NCBI GenBank assembly: GCA_010015655.1
Contig: ML976659.1
Coordinates: 1,396,659 to 1,460,658 of the forward strand
Direction of reading: 5' to 3'
From: Bimuria novae-zelandiae CBS 107.79
Lineage: Eukaryota; Ascomycota; Dothideomycetes; Pleosporales; Didymosphaeriaceae
Length of the DNA stretch: 64,000 nt
Under the pieces are notes generated by a model. The model was not told the DNA's origin, ran no database searches, and saw only the letters and a list, made by a program, of their open reading frames with translations. Below are positions 46,778 through 57,218 of the stretch, in pieces. Both the position numbers and the translations under genes were made by a program. Position 1 is the first letter of the stretch. Every line of letters begins with the position of its first letter.

Positions 46778-47963
46778 ATGCCCGTCCCAGCTTCCCACCG
46801 CGCAGCTTTCGTCCACGGCAAAGGGGAGGCTCCGAAAATCTCCGAGCGCACGCTTGGAGAAGTTAAACCGGATCAGGTCGCTATCAAGATCTTAGCTACA
46901 GCTATAAATCCCGTTGACTGGAAGCTGCGCGACTATGGCCTGTTCATCGTGCCGGGCTGGGACTACCCCGCTATCTTTGGTGCGTGACGTCACATGATCT
47001 CTTCCAGCCCGGTTATCCATTCCTACACCCATTGCACCTACGCTCTCCGAAGACAAAATCCAACCGCCCCTCCTACTAACCGCAAAAATCCACAAAGGCT
47101 CGGACGGAGCCGGCACCGTCGCCGCTCTAGGCAGCGAAGTCAAAGACTTCGAAATCGGTGAAAGAGTCTTCTTCCAGTCCGGATACGGCAACCCTGAAGT
47201 CTCGACTTTCCAGGAGTACATCAAACTCCCCGCCGCTGTCGTCGCCAAAACGCCATCCTCCCTCTCCGACGAAGAGGCCGCCGGCGTCGTGGTGGCTACC
47301 ATGGCAGGCGCGACTGGTTTTTACGACGTCACGGGACGCGGCCTCATCGCGCCGTGGTCGGAAGGCGGAAATGCGGTGGGGAAGGGCAAAGCGGTGGTGA
47401 TCTTGGGTGGCGCGAGTTCGGTCGGTCAGTACGCCGTGCAACTTGCGAGGTTGTCAGGATTCGAAAAGATTGTTACGAATGCGAGTAAGGCGCATCATGA
47501 GTGGTTGAAAGAGTTGGGTGCGCATGTTGTGCTTGATCGACATGCCGCAAGCTCCAAGGACTTTGTGGACGCGCTGGAAGGGTACCCTCTTGAATTCGTG
47601 TTCGACTCTATTTCCGTGCCCCAGACGCAGAAGGTGGGTGTGGAAGTGCTCCAAAAGACGGGGACGAAAGGAAGCAAGGTGGTCACTGTGGGTATGGTGG
47701 ATGAAGAGGCGAAGAAGATGGGTGAGGAAGGTGAGACAAAGGTGGATGTTAACTTCATCATGGGTATTGCGTTGGGGCCAAAGTCGAGGGGGCTGATTAC
47801 GGCATTGACGACCAATCTAGGAGGCGAGGATGGGTGGATTGCGCAAGGTTTGTTCAAATCGAATAAAGTGGAGGTCATTGAAGGTGGGCTGGAGAAGCTG
47901 CAGGAGGGTATGGAGCGGAACAAGGGAGGTGTGTCAGGTGCCAAGGTGATTGTGAAGTACTGA
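46778..47963 (+). CDS. Zinc-independent quinone oxidoreductase-like alcohol dehydrogenase (MDR family)
   Basis: Exon 1 (46778-46979) starts MPVPASHRAAFVHGKGEAPK; a 118-nt intron (46980-47097, GTGCGT...AAAG) leads to exon 2 (47098-47963). Phases agree and give 355 aa. NPVDWKLRDYG and GSDGAGTVAALG form the MDR N-terminal substrate domain, and GGASSVGQYAVQLARLSG (about residue 185) is the nucleotide-binding glycine motif. The ligands of the catalytic zinc of classical ADHs are absent, as in the enoyl/quinone-reductase branch often found in fungal secondary metabolism. It is intact, tail-to-tail with the PTH11-like gene 42 bp away, in an island where neighbours are broken. Substrate unknown. Confidence 0.88.
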
Positions 47964-48005
47964 GATCATGTAAATCGGAGGAGGTTTGACTGCAATAATC
48001 ATGAT

Positions 48006-48918
48006 CTAGAATAGTACACCAATCCATGCCGACTTGGTGAAATCTGCTTTATCGTAAGGAAGAATCGGGATGAGACAGTCGAGGCGTAAACGACCCCCGA
48101 GCGTCGCACTAGTGCTATCAGAACCCTCCCTTGTCTATTAAGTTTCATGACTGCACTTACAAGAGACCAATCAAAAATGCAGCGCTGACTGTTATCTTGT
48201 TGCTCCTCTTTGTATTGAGGCCCCAAATCATGGGAAGTGGGAAAGTGAGGATGAAAATGTCGAGGAAGACATGAAGGAGACCAGAGGCGATGCAAAATAC
48301 CTTGAGGTTAATAAATTTTCCTGGTATCATAGGGTTCCAAAAGCTTTCCACTGGAATACAAGTGGTGATCGTCCTGTAGGAGGTAAGTTGTGAACTTATC
48401 ACGCACGGGTGGGCACAGGGGAAAGTCACTCACGTTACAAATGTGCTTGTCCACCAGCAGAAGACCGTGATCATGGCAGCGTGGCAGGCATTCCGGTGCC
48501 ATGGTATGGCGGTGAATATCCGAGTATATAAGCAAAGTATAGCTATCTGAACAGTCGAGACCGTAGTAGCCCATAGCACACTAATACTGAAGAGCGCCTA
48601 ATAGATGGGTAAGTCAAGCAATAGCTGTTGACGACTTTTACCTACTTTGAAAACGGTGGGAATTTGCTCAGGCTCTAGCATAGTAATCGTCTTGCCCAGT
48701 CCTCCATAGACTACACAGACAATGATACTCGCATAGCACCCGAACGATAGAATCAAGCTTGTAGCGCAAAGCCAGTCATCCCAGAGTAGCCGTTGCTTTC
48801 TCTTGGCTCGAGATCTGAAGCGGAGGAAGACACTGAGGGCGGCTACGGCTAGGAAAACTGCTGGAGCGATCAGGAGTGTCCTTGATTGTGACGTATCTAC
48901 GTGAAATGTTGGTGCCAT
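48006..48918 (-). CDS. PTH11-type integral membrane receptor, 3' truncated
   Basis: Exons 48918-48646, 48597-48434, 48373-48161 and 48114-48006, with introns of 46-60 nt whose phases agree. The protein (about 252 aa) starts with a short lumenal segment then a membrane helix (LLIAPAVFLAVAALSVFLRF), the RLLWDDWL motif of the fungal rhodopsin-like family, LCLYTRIF, FCWWTSTFVT, CIPVESFWNP and FLDIFILTFPLPMIWGL. About five helices are present; the family has seven plus a long cytoplasmic tail. A TAG at 48008-48006 comes just after YDKADFTKSAWIGVLF, where the sixth helix would begin. The gene is probably a non-functional truncation, though the visible part has no internal break. Confidence 0.7.
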
Positions 48919-50163
48919 AGTGATTCGCTGTCTGGAGAGAGAACGTAGGGAACCAAAGTTTGGGGGACAACGACTAACACCCAGCCTGACATCCAGTCAA
49001 CCGGCGCCTTTTGTTCTCATAAGTACTCTTATGCGGCCGGACCCCAGCGCCCAACTGAACAGATTCAAGCCACTTCAGATCCAACGGACTTCGGATACAT
49101 CTTCGAGAAACCACAGCACTGATGCCATCTTTCCACTCGTGGTACAAATTCACCTGTTCATTCCCATGTGTGTGGTCATGAAACGAGAAGCGGAGGGGAC
49201 AGGATGAGAGGCCTGCTTTCGGATTGGCCAGCGATGGTTCTCCGGGTACTGTGCCTCGGCAGTCAGTGCAACACGTCAGTCAATGCAACACCCCAACAAG
49301 ATCGCTCGGCCAGCAACATGAAGCTGCTGAGCCACCCACAATCAATATTATCACGAGATTTTCTGGATTTGGGGTCTCTGAGGCCTGTAGATAATTGCTA
49401 GCTACTTAGATTATCGATATCTACTTGGTGTTCTGATGATTCGGCCTCTGCGCGACTATGAGGCGGATACAACAGATAAGGCCTTATCAACATCTACAGC
49501 CTCACGCTAAGGCTATTTTTTCTTAGTAGGCTTGCTAGGAGGCTTTAAAGCCTTCTTATTTACTAATTTAGATATTTTAATCTATTTTTAAAGTTAACTT
49601 TATGCCTTGCGGGCCTGTTACTTAAGGCGTTGCTCTATAGCCTTATTAGCCCTCTACTTTGCGCGTGTATCTCTAGCAGCTACTTAAGTAATACGCCTCT
49701 CTTAGAGTAGCCTTATTTTAAGCTACTAGCTAGCCTGACGTGCCTTTGCTTACTTACGTTTTTAAAGCTATAGTTACTGCGCTTTAGTATCTTTTTCGTG
49801 TAGACAATTACGTGCCCGCTGAACGCGATAGGGTAACATAAAAATAGATCCCCCTTAATCTTTATAAGGCTAATTAAAAGGTAGAGGCCTGCCTTGCTTT
49901 GAGCGTTTCTTTTAGATAGTTAGGGCCTTCCGTAGGCCCTAATTTTTATGCTCTGCAAGCTGTGCTCGTGCAGAGATTAAGTGTATAGTTCGACTTAGCT
50001 TTTTAGCCACATTACTAGCCCCTATATTAATATGAGCTTTTAGAAGCCTATTAATTTTCCTCTAATCTAATGCGCTAAGTACTAAAATTAAGCTTTCTTA
50101 TAATTCTTGCTTAGGTACGTGATTGTTATTAAACCGCTTAAGGATAACTTCTAGATGTAGAGG

Positions 50164-51061
50164 TTGGTTGGTTGGTTGGTATTTATTTTTCGTCTAGTTG
50201 ATGGGGATTAAGTCCACCATCTCGCCTCCCGAAGGGCATATACGACGTGCTAAGCTATAGAATTACAGTACTAACATACTACCTTAGAAAGCATTTCTTG
50301 CCTGCGCGGGTATTGCTACTATTTTAAGCTATAGCTCCCCTTCCCGTTGGGGAGACTAAGCAGTGTATGTACATTAGGGTGAATCCCTTGTGTGTGTTCA
50401 GAGGCAGTTTAGTGCTGTGAGAAGAAAGAAAAGGAAAGAGTGGATAGGTGTGGAGAGCCGGTGCTCTGTCGAATCGGAGCCGTGGCTCTGCGCGAGGAGA
50501 GCCTTTGTACCAGGCTTGGCGATGCCTGTGTCGAAGGAGATAGGTGTAGTAGGAAGGCAGAGCCAGGCCTGTCCTTCTTCTTTATCCCCAAGAGTCGTAT
50601 GATATAAGGCCAGGCTGGCTGCCTTGTTTGCGTGTTGTGTCAGGTCAGGGACGCTAACAGTTGGTCTTTAGAGAGCTGCGGGCAGCTCTTGTCGTTATAG
50701 GTGTTAAGAGCCAGTGCTTTGTCGAATCGTGCCATGGCTCTTCGCATGGAGAGCCTTTGTATTTAGGCCTAGCAGGTGCCCATATCTTGCAAGAGTAAGG
50801 AGTGTCACGACTGTCTCCTTATCTTAGCTGTGGTTGTGGCCTTCGACTGAACGTGAAAATCTGAGCGGCGCACGGGCCATTTTAAAAAGATTTTAGCTTA
50901 CTAGGGAGCTAAAAGAGAAAATAGGGCAGCGTGCCTGCCACAACGCCTGTAGCTAAAAGAGGACGCTGGAAAACAGATTTACGAAGGCATTTGAGTCGTG
51001 TTTTGACGAAAAATCGATGGATATCGACCTTTCGGTGACCTGGAAAAGTTGATGTTTGGTG
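50164..51061 (-). mobile_element. LINE-like insertion with 12-bp target duplication and TTGG tail
   Basis: TAGATGTAGAGG occurs on both sides (50152-50163 and 51062-51073). The homologous stretch of F has one copy and no insert. The inserted 898 bp begins with (TTGG)n on the plus strand, so on the minus strand it ends with a CCAA repeat tail. A long variable duplication plus a simple-repeat 3' tail is the hallmark of target-primed non-LTR insertion. No reverse transcriptase is present, so it is a 5'-truncated LINE or a SINE. Confidence 0.65.
50455..50761. repeat. Two 54-55-bp direct repeats inside the LINE-like insertion
   Basis: Units at 50455-50509 and 50708-50761 share GAGCC.GTGCT.TGTCGAATCG and GAGAGCCTTTGTA. 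Spacing is about 253 bp. They may be a feature of the element's 3' region. Confidence 0.7.
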
Positions 51062-51741
51062 TAGATGTAGAGGTGATAGGCTAGTAGCCTTAAAGGCCTG
51101 GAGTATTAATAGCTGCCTTATAGTACTAACCTAGGCCTTCCAGAATAAGCTAAAGAAGTCCCTTTTAGTAATAGAGGCTATTCCTAGGCTATCTTGTAAG
51201 AAGGCTAATAGCTCGTTTGAATATGCTGTTAATAGAGGCTTGAACATGCAGACATCTAGAGGCTGCAGCGTATAGGTCAAATGTGGTGGATAGATAGCTA
51301 ACAGGATCTTATTACGATCGCAAAAGTCGATAAAATCTATAGTAACGTGAGATCTATAGCCATCGAGGATTAATAGTCAATATGATTGTCTAGCTTTTGA
51401 CTTTGTGAGGCGATTAAACACCTGTTAAAGCCATGCAAGGCCTATCTGATTATTCGTCTAGCCAGATTCTGATATGGTGATAAAGACTTAATGATGTTGA
51501 GGGTTGAGGTCCTCTATCCAACTTGATTGTATATCTGTAGAGGTGGCCTGATAGATTAGAGCTGGATCTAGGGCAGATCCGTCGGCGCATATGCAAGCGA
51601 TGATCGATATCCATTCACGGCTACTATCCTAAATAGCTTGCCTTACTGCCTTGCTCTCGTACAGAGGTCTATCAAAGATCCTCTTTGAGCGGGAGGTGAT
51701 GCCGAGCAGGCAGCCTTTTTCGTCCATATTGTATATATGCT

Positions 51742-52001
51742 NNNNNNNNNNNNNNNNNNNNNNNNNNNNNNNNNNNNNNNNNNNNNNNNNNNNNNNNNNN
51801 NNNNNNNNNNNNNNNNNNNNNNNNNNNNNNNNNNNNNNNNNNNNNNNNNNNNNNNNNNNNNNNNNNNNNNNNNNNNNNNNNNNNNNNNNNNNNNNNNNNN
51901 NNNNNNNNNNNNNNNNNNNNNNNNNNNNNNNNNNNNNNNNNNNNNNNNNNNNNNNNNNNNNNNNNNNNNNNNNNNNNNNNNNNNNNNNNNNNNNNNNNNN
52001 N
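51742..52001. other. Assembly gap, 260 N
   Basis: A run of exactly 260 undetermined bases inside the transposase of E. Any open frame drawn across it is an artefact. Confidence 1.
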
Positions 52002-52153
52002 AAAAAGATGCTCCTGGCTCTTGCGATTCGATTGCTGTAATTGCTGCCTTGATTGGATCCATATTGGTGGGGATGCGGCGCGTGAAAGTTGGTACGTTGC
52101 ATGGTGGGGTGTTGCATTGACTGACGTGTTGCACTGACTGCCGAGGCACGGTA

Positions 52154-54270
52154 CCGTGCCCGACGGGCTCGTGCACCGCGCGGGCTCGTGCACCACCCCA
52201 CCAAACAACGCGTCCATCTCGACTTTTTCAACACGCGATAACTATACTACTATAGCACTAATTAACAAGGCGATTGCAGATTTAGAATCGCGTGAAGCTA
52301 GCGATAATTTTAGCATCTAGGGTATCGCGAAAAAATATAGTGTATCGCATTTAACACTTAGCCGAAGGTGGAACCACCAGACAGGCCCTCGGGCAGCCGG
52401 GTACGCCGCGCAACAACTACTTAGCCCACAATAAGAGGAGGGACTCGTGGAGTATATTAGAAGGCTTACGGCTCGTGGGCTACTTCCTATAAGAGCTATA
52501 ATATAAAATTTCGCGTCTAATATATTAAAAAAGCATGTCGGAGAGGGCTGGGTTTCGCGTTTTATTAACCGTAACTATAACTATCTTATCTCTAAATAGA
52601 GCGCTGGCATGGACGTTGTACGCTACTAGGCTAACTTACGACGTAAGTACAAGTTATACTTTAACCTCTTGCATTATAAGATCGTTTAGTATAAGGTAGA
52701 GCCTTATAATACCTATAATATAGATAAAAAGGGCTTTATAATTGGTATTACAGGACGCTTAAAACGGGTGTTTAGTTAGCTTTAATAGAAGGAAAAGAAG
52801 GTCTAAACAGCGCTTTAAGATAGCTCTTAAGAGTAGGTAATAGTTATAGTAACTATTAGAGTAGATAGGAGTGTTTTGTCGCTAGCCCTTATATACTTGT
52901 TAGCTAACTGCACACTTTAAGCCTTATAGGTAGCTCAAATTAAAGCAGGAAAGCATAGTGTGTTTATAAGCTCCTTACTAATAGGATAGACTAATAATAT
53001 TAGATTGGCCTAGTTAGAGCAGGTTTTCGACCGCGAAATAAAGTAAAAAGCACGCCTTAGCTAAGCTTAGCGCCTCCTTATACTTAATAGCCACGATAGC
53101 CACCTTTTAATAGACTTTATCGAATACTGCAAGGCTTATAAAATACTACTAGCCGTGTTTCCCCCTTACTTGACCTATATACTATAGCCTCTTAATGTAG
53201 TTTGCTTTAAACCTCTTAGCAGTAACTACTTTGCTAAGCTTATTAATTACCTTTTTAAAACGTAAAGATTACTAGCTATTTAGAAGGGAGACTTCTTCCC
53301 GCTATTCTAGGGTGCTTAGGAGTCTACGTTCATAATAAAACTCGTCCTTAAGGCGTTTGAAGCCACTAGTATAGCCCCTATAAAGGCTAACGTCGTACTT
53401 AAGCGTTTCCGCAAACAGGACAACAATAAGAGTGAGGCACGGCTCTCAGCCCTTTTGCCTAAGGACTGGAGGCAGATGGAGCGTCTCATACGTGCTGCAG
53501 TGAAGGATACCTCGGCGGAGACCTCGCAGAAGCTCTCCCAAACGCTACACCAACTTCAGGTTCAAAACGAGCTACTACACCATAAGAACAGCGGCCTAAG
53601 GGATGCTCTCACTACTAAGAAGCAGCGTAAGAACGCTGGCAAGCCTCTCAATTTACAGCGCGAGGAGGAGTACCACGGTAGTGCTACTTTCTAGTCGCCC
53701 TCTAAGTTCGAGCGAGCACGTGAGCGTGAGGCAGAAAAGCAACACCAAAAGGAGCAGGAGAGACTAGCAAAGTTAAACAGAAAGGAGCTTTAAGCTGCTA
53801 CTAAGCTCCTTAAGGAGCAAGAGAAGGAGGAGCGTCGTGTGGCGAGAGAAAGAGCTAAGGAGGTGCGAGATCAGATAAAGGCCGAACAGGTAGCTGCCCG
53901 GGATGCCAGAAAAGCTGCTCAAAACACTAGGCAGGCCTCTATAATTACCTAAAGAGGCAAGCGCAAAGCTTCAAAAGCACCTCTAGCAAAGCGCAAGCTA
54001 AAACAAGCTAAGGGCGGTGCTGCAGCTCATCCGTCGTCCCCAGAAGCTACACCAGCACCTCCACCTAAAGTTAGCTCTCGCGGTCGCGCAATCACTCTCT
54101 CGCGAAAACTTAGATAGTACAACTTGTTCGTACGCCTCTACAGAGTAATTACAACAAAAAATCTCGCGATAATCGCTTTTGTAGCGCTCACAATAACCTC
54201 ATCTTTGTGGTGGTGAGCATGTTGGTGTTGGTGCACGAGCCCGCGCGGTGCACGAGCCCGTCGGGCACGG
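52154..54270 (+). mobile_element. Fot1/pogo-like DNA transposon I, abutting E
   Basis: Ends CCGTGCCCGACGGGCTCGTG and its inverse at 54270; TA flanks both (52152-52153, shared with E, and 54271-54272). Subterminal repeats GGGCTCGTGCACC occur twice in each end. At 2117 bp it is a normal full-length size with no internal insertions. Confidence 0.88.
52240..54120 (+). pseudogene. Transposase remnant of I
   Basis: The plus-strand text reads ALINKAIADLESREASDNFS, then SVSHLTLSRRW (helix-turn-helix type) near 52350, NIDKKGFIIGITGRLKRVFS near 52720 (first DDE block), RLLILNSHDSHLLIDFIEYC near 53080, FPPYLTYILQPLNVVCFKPL near 53170 and a long Lys/Glu/Gln-rich coiled-coil C-terminus (53455-54110). The Asp in the ILD(G/S)H strand is now Asn. 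Stops occur throughout the first 1.2 kb but are rare after 53400. A 79-codon frame at 53455-53694 is part of it. Confidence 0.8.
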
Positions 54271-54272
54271 TA

Positions 54273-54951
54273 AATGCAGCCCCGGCGCATATACTATTCG
54301 CTGTTTTTACGTTGCCATCAGGGTGACCTTGCAGTTTCACGCCGAGTGCCGATCCAGTCAATATCTCTCCCTTCTACTACATTATCGCCTACGTGCACGT
54401 GCAATTACTAGCTGAAAACGCATCTCCCCGTGCACCATTCGAGTGTGTGGAACACCGACTTGCACCAAGGTCGTCTTACCTCGTAGTCCGTTTCATAGCT
54501 GTATACCTGAAATCTTCGAATATTGCATGTACTGGTGTGTGCCAAACTACCTTAAGCGATGATAGATCATAACCCCTAGTCACGAAATGCTGGGACGATC
54601 CTCGCCCGGATTCTCTGAATGGGAATGGAAGTTGACGAATATTAGCCGCAAAAGAGAACTGCTAGACTAGGTATGCAGCCCGCCTGTCTCGGAAAAAGCT
54701 TTCCGGTTCGCAAATTTCAACTACTAAATTTTAGCTGATCTTTCAATGGGCTATGCTTGAAAATTTACAACAATAATACTGATGAAGTCGAACCTATGAA
54801 AGGAAGCCGTTGGGAAAACACAAATTAATAATGGATCTCTTGCAGAACAATCTGACAAATGAAAAACTTTCCCAGGAGGCAACGCAAGTCATAGAGCGTT
54901 AAGCCTACCTTGGTAAAATTCGAGCTTCCATGGATTGTGTTTTTGAGGTCT
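54273..54951. other. Intergenic between transposon I and the P450
   Basis: About 680 bp of unique AT-moderate sequence; no coding segment, repeat or RNA gene recognised. Confidence 0.5.
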
Positions 54952-56963
54952 TCAAGCATCAAGGTGACTAGCTCTGGTCCTCAGAAAGACGTCAAATTTC
55001 TTCACCGGGAGGAAAAAACCCTCCATGCTTCCACTTATAGGATTGGGAGGAAAGTCATCTGTTTTCTTCATGTCGTATTCGTATATGAGTCTCCCAAGGA
55101 TGAGTTTTGTCACTCGAATGGCGAAAAACCTTGTGATGGGTGAAGCTTCCGGTGAAGACTGCCAGCCTGCAGATGGCTCGTTTTCCTTCATTAGTTATGT
55201 TTCATTGGCATATGCAGCTTCCCGGAGAAGCGGTGACACCTGATTGCTGGCGTATGCAGCTTCCCGGAGGAGCGGTGACCCCTGACTGCTGGTATATACG
55301 CCCTCAGCGCTCACCCTTCGTAGATCATGCATATCATCACTTTTCAGCCTCATCTTAGGTTCACAAACCTACCGGGACAGGATTGCTTGCCGTAACCGAA
55401 GGGTAAGTATGTCTGGTCGATCGCTTCCGCTTTCACTCTTCCCACATCTTTCGCTGAACTATCTGCTTCGCAATCACAAGGGCCCGAACTGGAGAATCGG
55501 AATGGTATGAAATCTCGAGGATTCTCATAATTCGAAGGATCAAAATGAATCGATTGCGCAGGAAACGTTATTCGGGTGCCCTGTTCCAAGTGGAACCCAT
55601 CGTGTAGAGTCAGTGGCTGCTGTGCCACGCGCAGAAACACTACTGTTGAAGAAGTTAATTACATTCCGATGTATGAATATGATACTTACAGGCTGATGGT
55701 ATATGAACGTGTAAAGTTTCTCTCACGAAACTATCAAGAAGGTGCAGGTGGTTCAGAGTATGCTTGCTGTCCCAAGAGCCGTACTTTTCTAACACGGCCG
55801 CGATCTCAGCACGGATAGGTCCAACGCATTCGGGTATCTTTAGTAACTGCCAGATTGCGTTGTGCACCAGACCGATGGTGGATCCAGTACTAGCAAAATG
55901 GAGATGTAGGAGGCGAAGTGCGTGGCGGAATGCGTCAACTTCCTTTGGGTCTGCGTGGGGCATTTCAACCATGAGCTGTATGGTATCGAGGTGGCCATGG
56001 AAGATCTCATCGCTGTTTTTAGCCATACGCTCTTTCACAATCGGTACAATGTACTTGTCCATCGCCCGGCGGATCTGCATACGGTATGGTATGCTGAAGA
56101 CCCAATAGAATGTTTTACGGAAAGGCCCGAGAGATATAAAGTTCCATAGCGTACCGAATATGACGTGGGACATATTCAGGGACTCGGTAGCGACTCGATA
56201 GTCGGCTCGTCGGCATAGCTCGGGTCCTACGAGGATGCGGTTCGAAATGTAATGTACTAGCTTCGAAGAAAGCTCCATCGTTTTGAACTGTTTCCAGTCG
56301 GTTATGTCGCCGACCTCTTTCGCAAAGACAAAGTTGGCCTCATCGTTGAGTAATACCACGGTCTCATCTAATATCTGTAAGCTTGCATATTCCTTTCCCG
56401 TGGAGTATAGGCCTACCAATCCGTGAGTTCAGATGCTTTGATACTACGTCTATCTCCATTGTATTCGCTATAGGAACATCACCGACTGATACTTCCATAT
56501 TCAGAGCGTCGCTGAGGCATTGGCCAGGTTCAAAGCGTGTCGATCTTGAATGCGCAAGTCACGGAGATACTTAGGTGGAAGCACCAGGAACTGCAGGCCC
56601 CAGAACCTAACATTCCATGGATGATCTTTACTGCTATACTAAGGTAGTCGTGAGCCACTGGGTCGAATTGTAGCTCGAAAATGTACTCACCTTCTCGAAT
56701 ACAGTATGCTCAAGCTCATGAATCCTCCATCTGTCTGCTGTACTCCAGTTCAGCCACGGCTTGAGTAGTCCTTGGCCGACAAATGGGTATTGTTTGTAAT
56801 TGGGCGTGCCGTCTCCAAGTAGCAAACCAATGGTTATCGCGATGAAGAGGAAAATTACCACAGTGGACAGCCAGTGCGCAGTTGCAAAGTTCACAACGGC
56901 GCCAACATTCTCAGCCGTGCGCATACTGGCGGTTGCCTCTTCGTGGTGAGAGATTGAACGCAA
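54952..56963 (-). pseudogene. Cytochrome P450 of ETP-cluster type, one frameshift
   Basis: This would be a membrane-anchored heme monooxygenase; an N-terminal helix (HWLSTVVIFLFIAITIGLLL) is followed by YPFVGQGLLKPWLNWSTADR. Exons are 56963-56691, 56638-56417, 56367-55690, 55642-55369 and 55129-54952, with phases agreeing at all four introns. In exon 2 the frame slips by one base at about 56516-56527, after RDLRIQDRHALNLAN, and text resumes LSDALNMEVSVGD. Later blocks: the I-helix region HFASTGST, an ExxR-like FVRETL, PRDFIPFRF and the heme Cys loop FGYGKQSCPGRF. The last intron is unusually long (239 nt) and holds a 42-bp tandem duplication. The text resembles the P450s of gliotoxin/sirodesmin clusters (GliC/GliF class); which one is uncertain. 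Apart from the frameshift it is complete. Confidence 0.8.
55211..55294. repeat. 42-bp tandem duplication in a P450 intron
   Basis: Units 55211-55252 and 55253-55294 start TATGCAGCTTCCCGGAGAAG and TATGCAGCTTCCCGGAGGAG; they differ at three or four positions, mainly transitions. It helps explain why this intron is five times longer than the others. Confidence 0.85.
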
Positions 56964-57218
56964 ACAGGTGAATCGCGGGGCTAGGTGACCACCCCCAGTA
57001 ATTCTCAGCTTGAAACGTGCCTAAATTAGGCACCAATAGGAGCAGGTGTCGGCGGGGAAATTGCAAGGCTCTTGCAGGTTACACAACGCGGCACAGCAGA
57101 TCCCACCGGCGAGTAACCGCAGCCAAAATGCTCGCTTAGTAAATGCACCGAGCAGTCTACTCAGGTCAATATAGAGTTCTCTCAACGCCGAGGGGATGAT
57201 GAGGCACGCAAGATCGAG
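56964..57218. promoter_or_regulatory. Divergent promoter between P450 and N-methyltransferase
   Basis: The 255 bp between two divergent start codons must carry both promoters. It contains the perfect 17-bp palindrome GTGCCTAAATTAGGCAC at 57017-57033. I did not find the TCGGN3CCGA-type site described for GliZ. Confidence 0.6.
57017..57033. promoter_or_regulatory. Perfect palindrome GTGCCTAAATTAGGCAC in the divergent promoter
   Basis: Eight-base arms around a central A. Position and symmetry suit a dimeric regulator site. The role is inferred. Confidence 0.4.

Larger units (their letters stand above)
49400..52080 (-). pseudogene. Transposase of E, with gap and insertion
   Basis: The N-terminus reads MDPIKAAITAIESQEPGASF (52064 leftward) and enters the N run. 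Left of the gap it resumes NMDEKGCLLGITSRSKRIFD, the first catalytic Asp region of the DDE domain, and later SLIYQATSTDIQ-like text, LLILDGYRSHVTIDFIDFC with the second Asp, and YPPHLTYTLQPLDVCMFKPL. Stops appear after KAVRQAI and elsewhere; the LINE-like insertion splits the C-terminal part. Non-functional as read, though better preserved than F. Confidence 0.8.
49249..52151 (-). mobile_element. Fot1/pogo-like DNA transposon E, relative of F
   Basis: The left end is CTGTGCCTCGGCAGTCAGTG and the right end is its near-inverse ending GAGGCACGG; TA flanks both (49247-49248, 52152-52153). The inverted repeats continue CAACACGTCAGTCAATGCAA. The subterminal block at 49290-49362 matches the inverse of 42593-42660 in F, so E and F are the same family in opposite orientation. 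E is less mutated near its right end, contains a LINE-like insertion (50164-51061), and includes a run of N. Confidence 0.88.

Noticed and set aside
50160..50177. Stand-alone TTGG microsatellite
   Set aside because: It sits exactly at the edge of an insertion with a 12-bp duplication, so it is better explained as the tail of a LINE/SINE insertion.
51629..52234. Long open frames of 127-201 codons across the N run on both strands
   Set aside because: They exist only because N codons are not stops; the real content is the E transposase with an assembly gap.
56964..57218. GliZ-type binding site in the divergent promoter
   Set aside because: No TCGGN3CCGA match was found on either strand.
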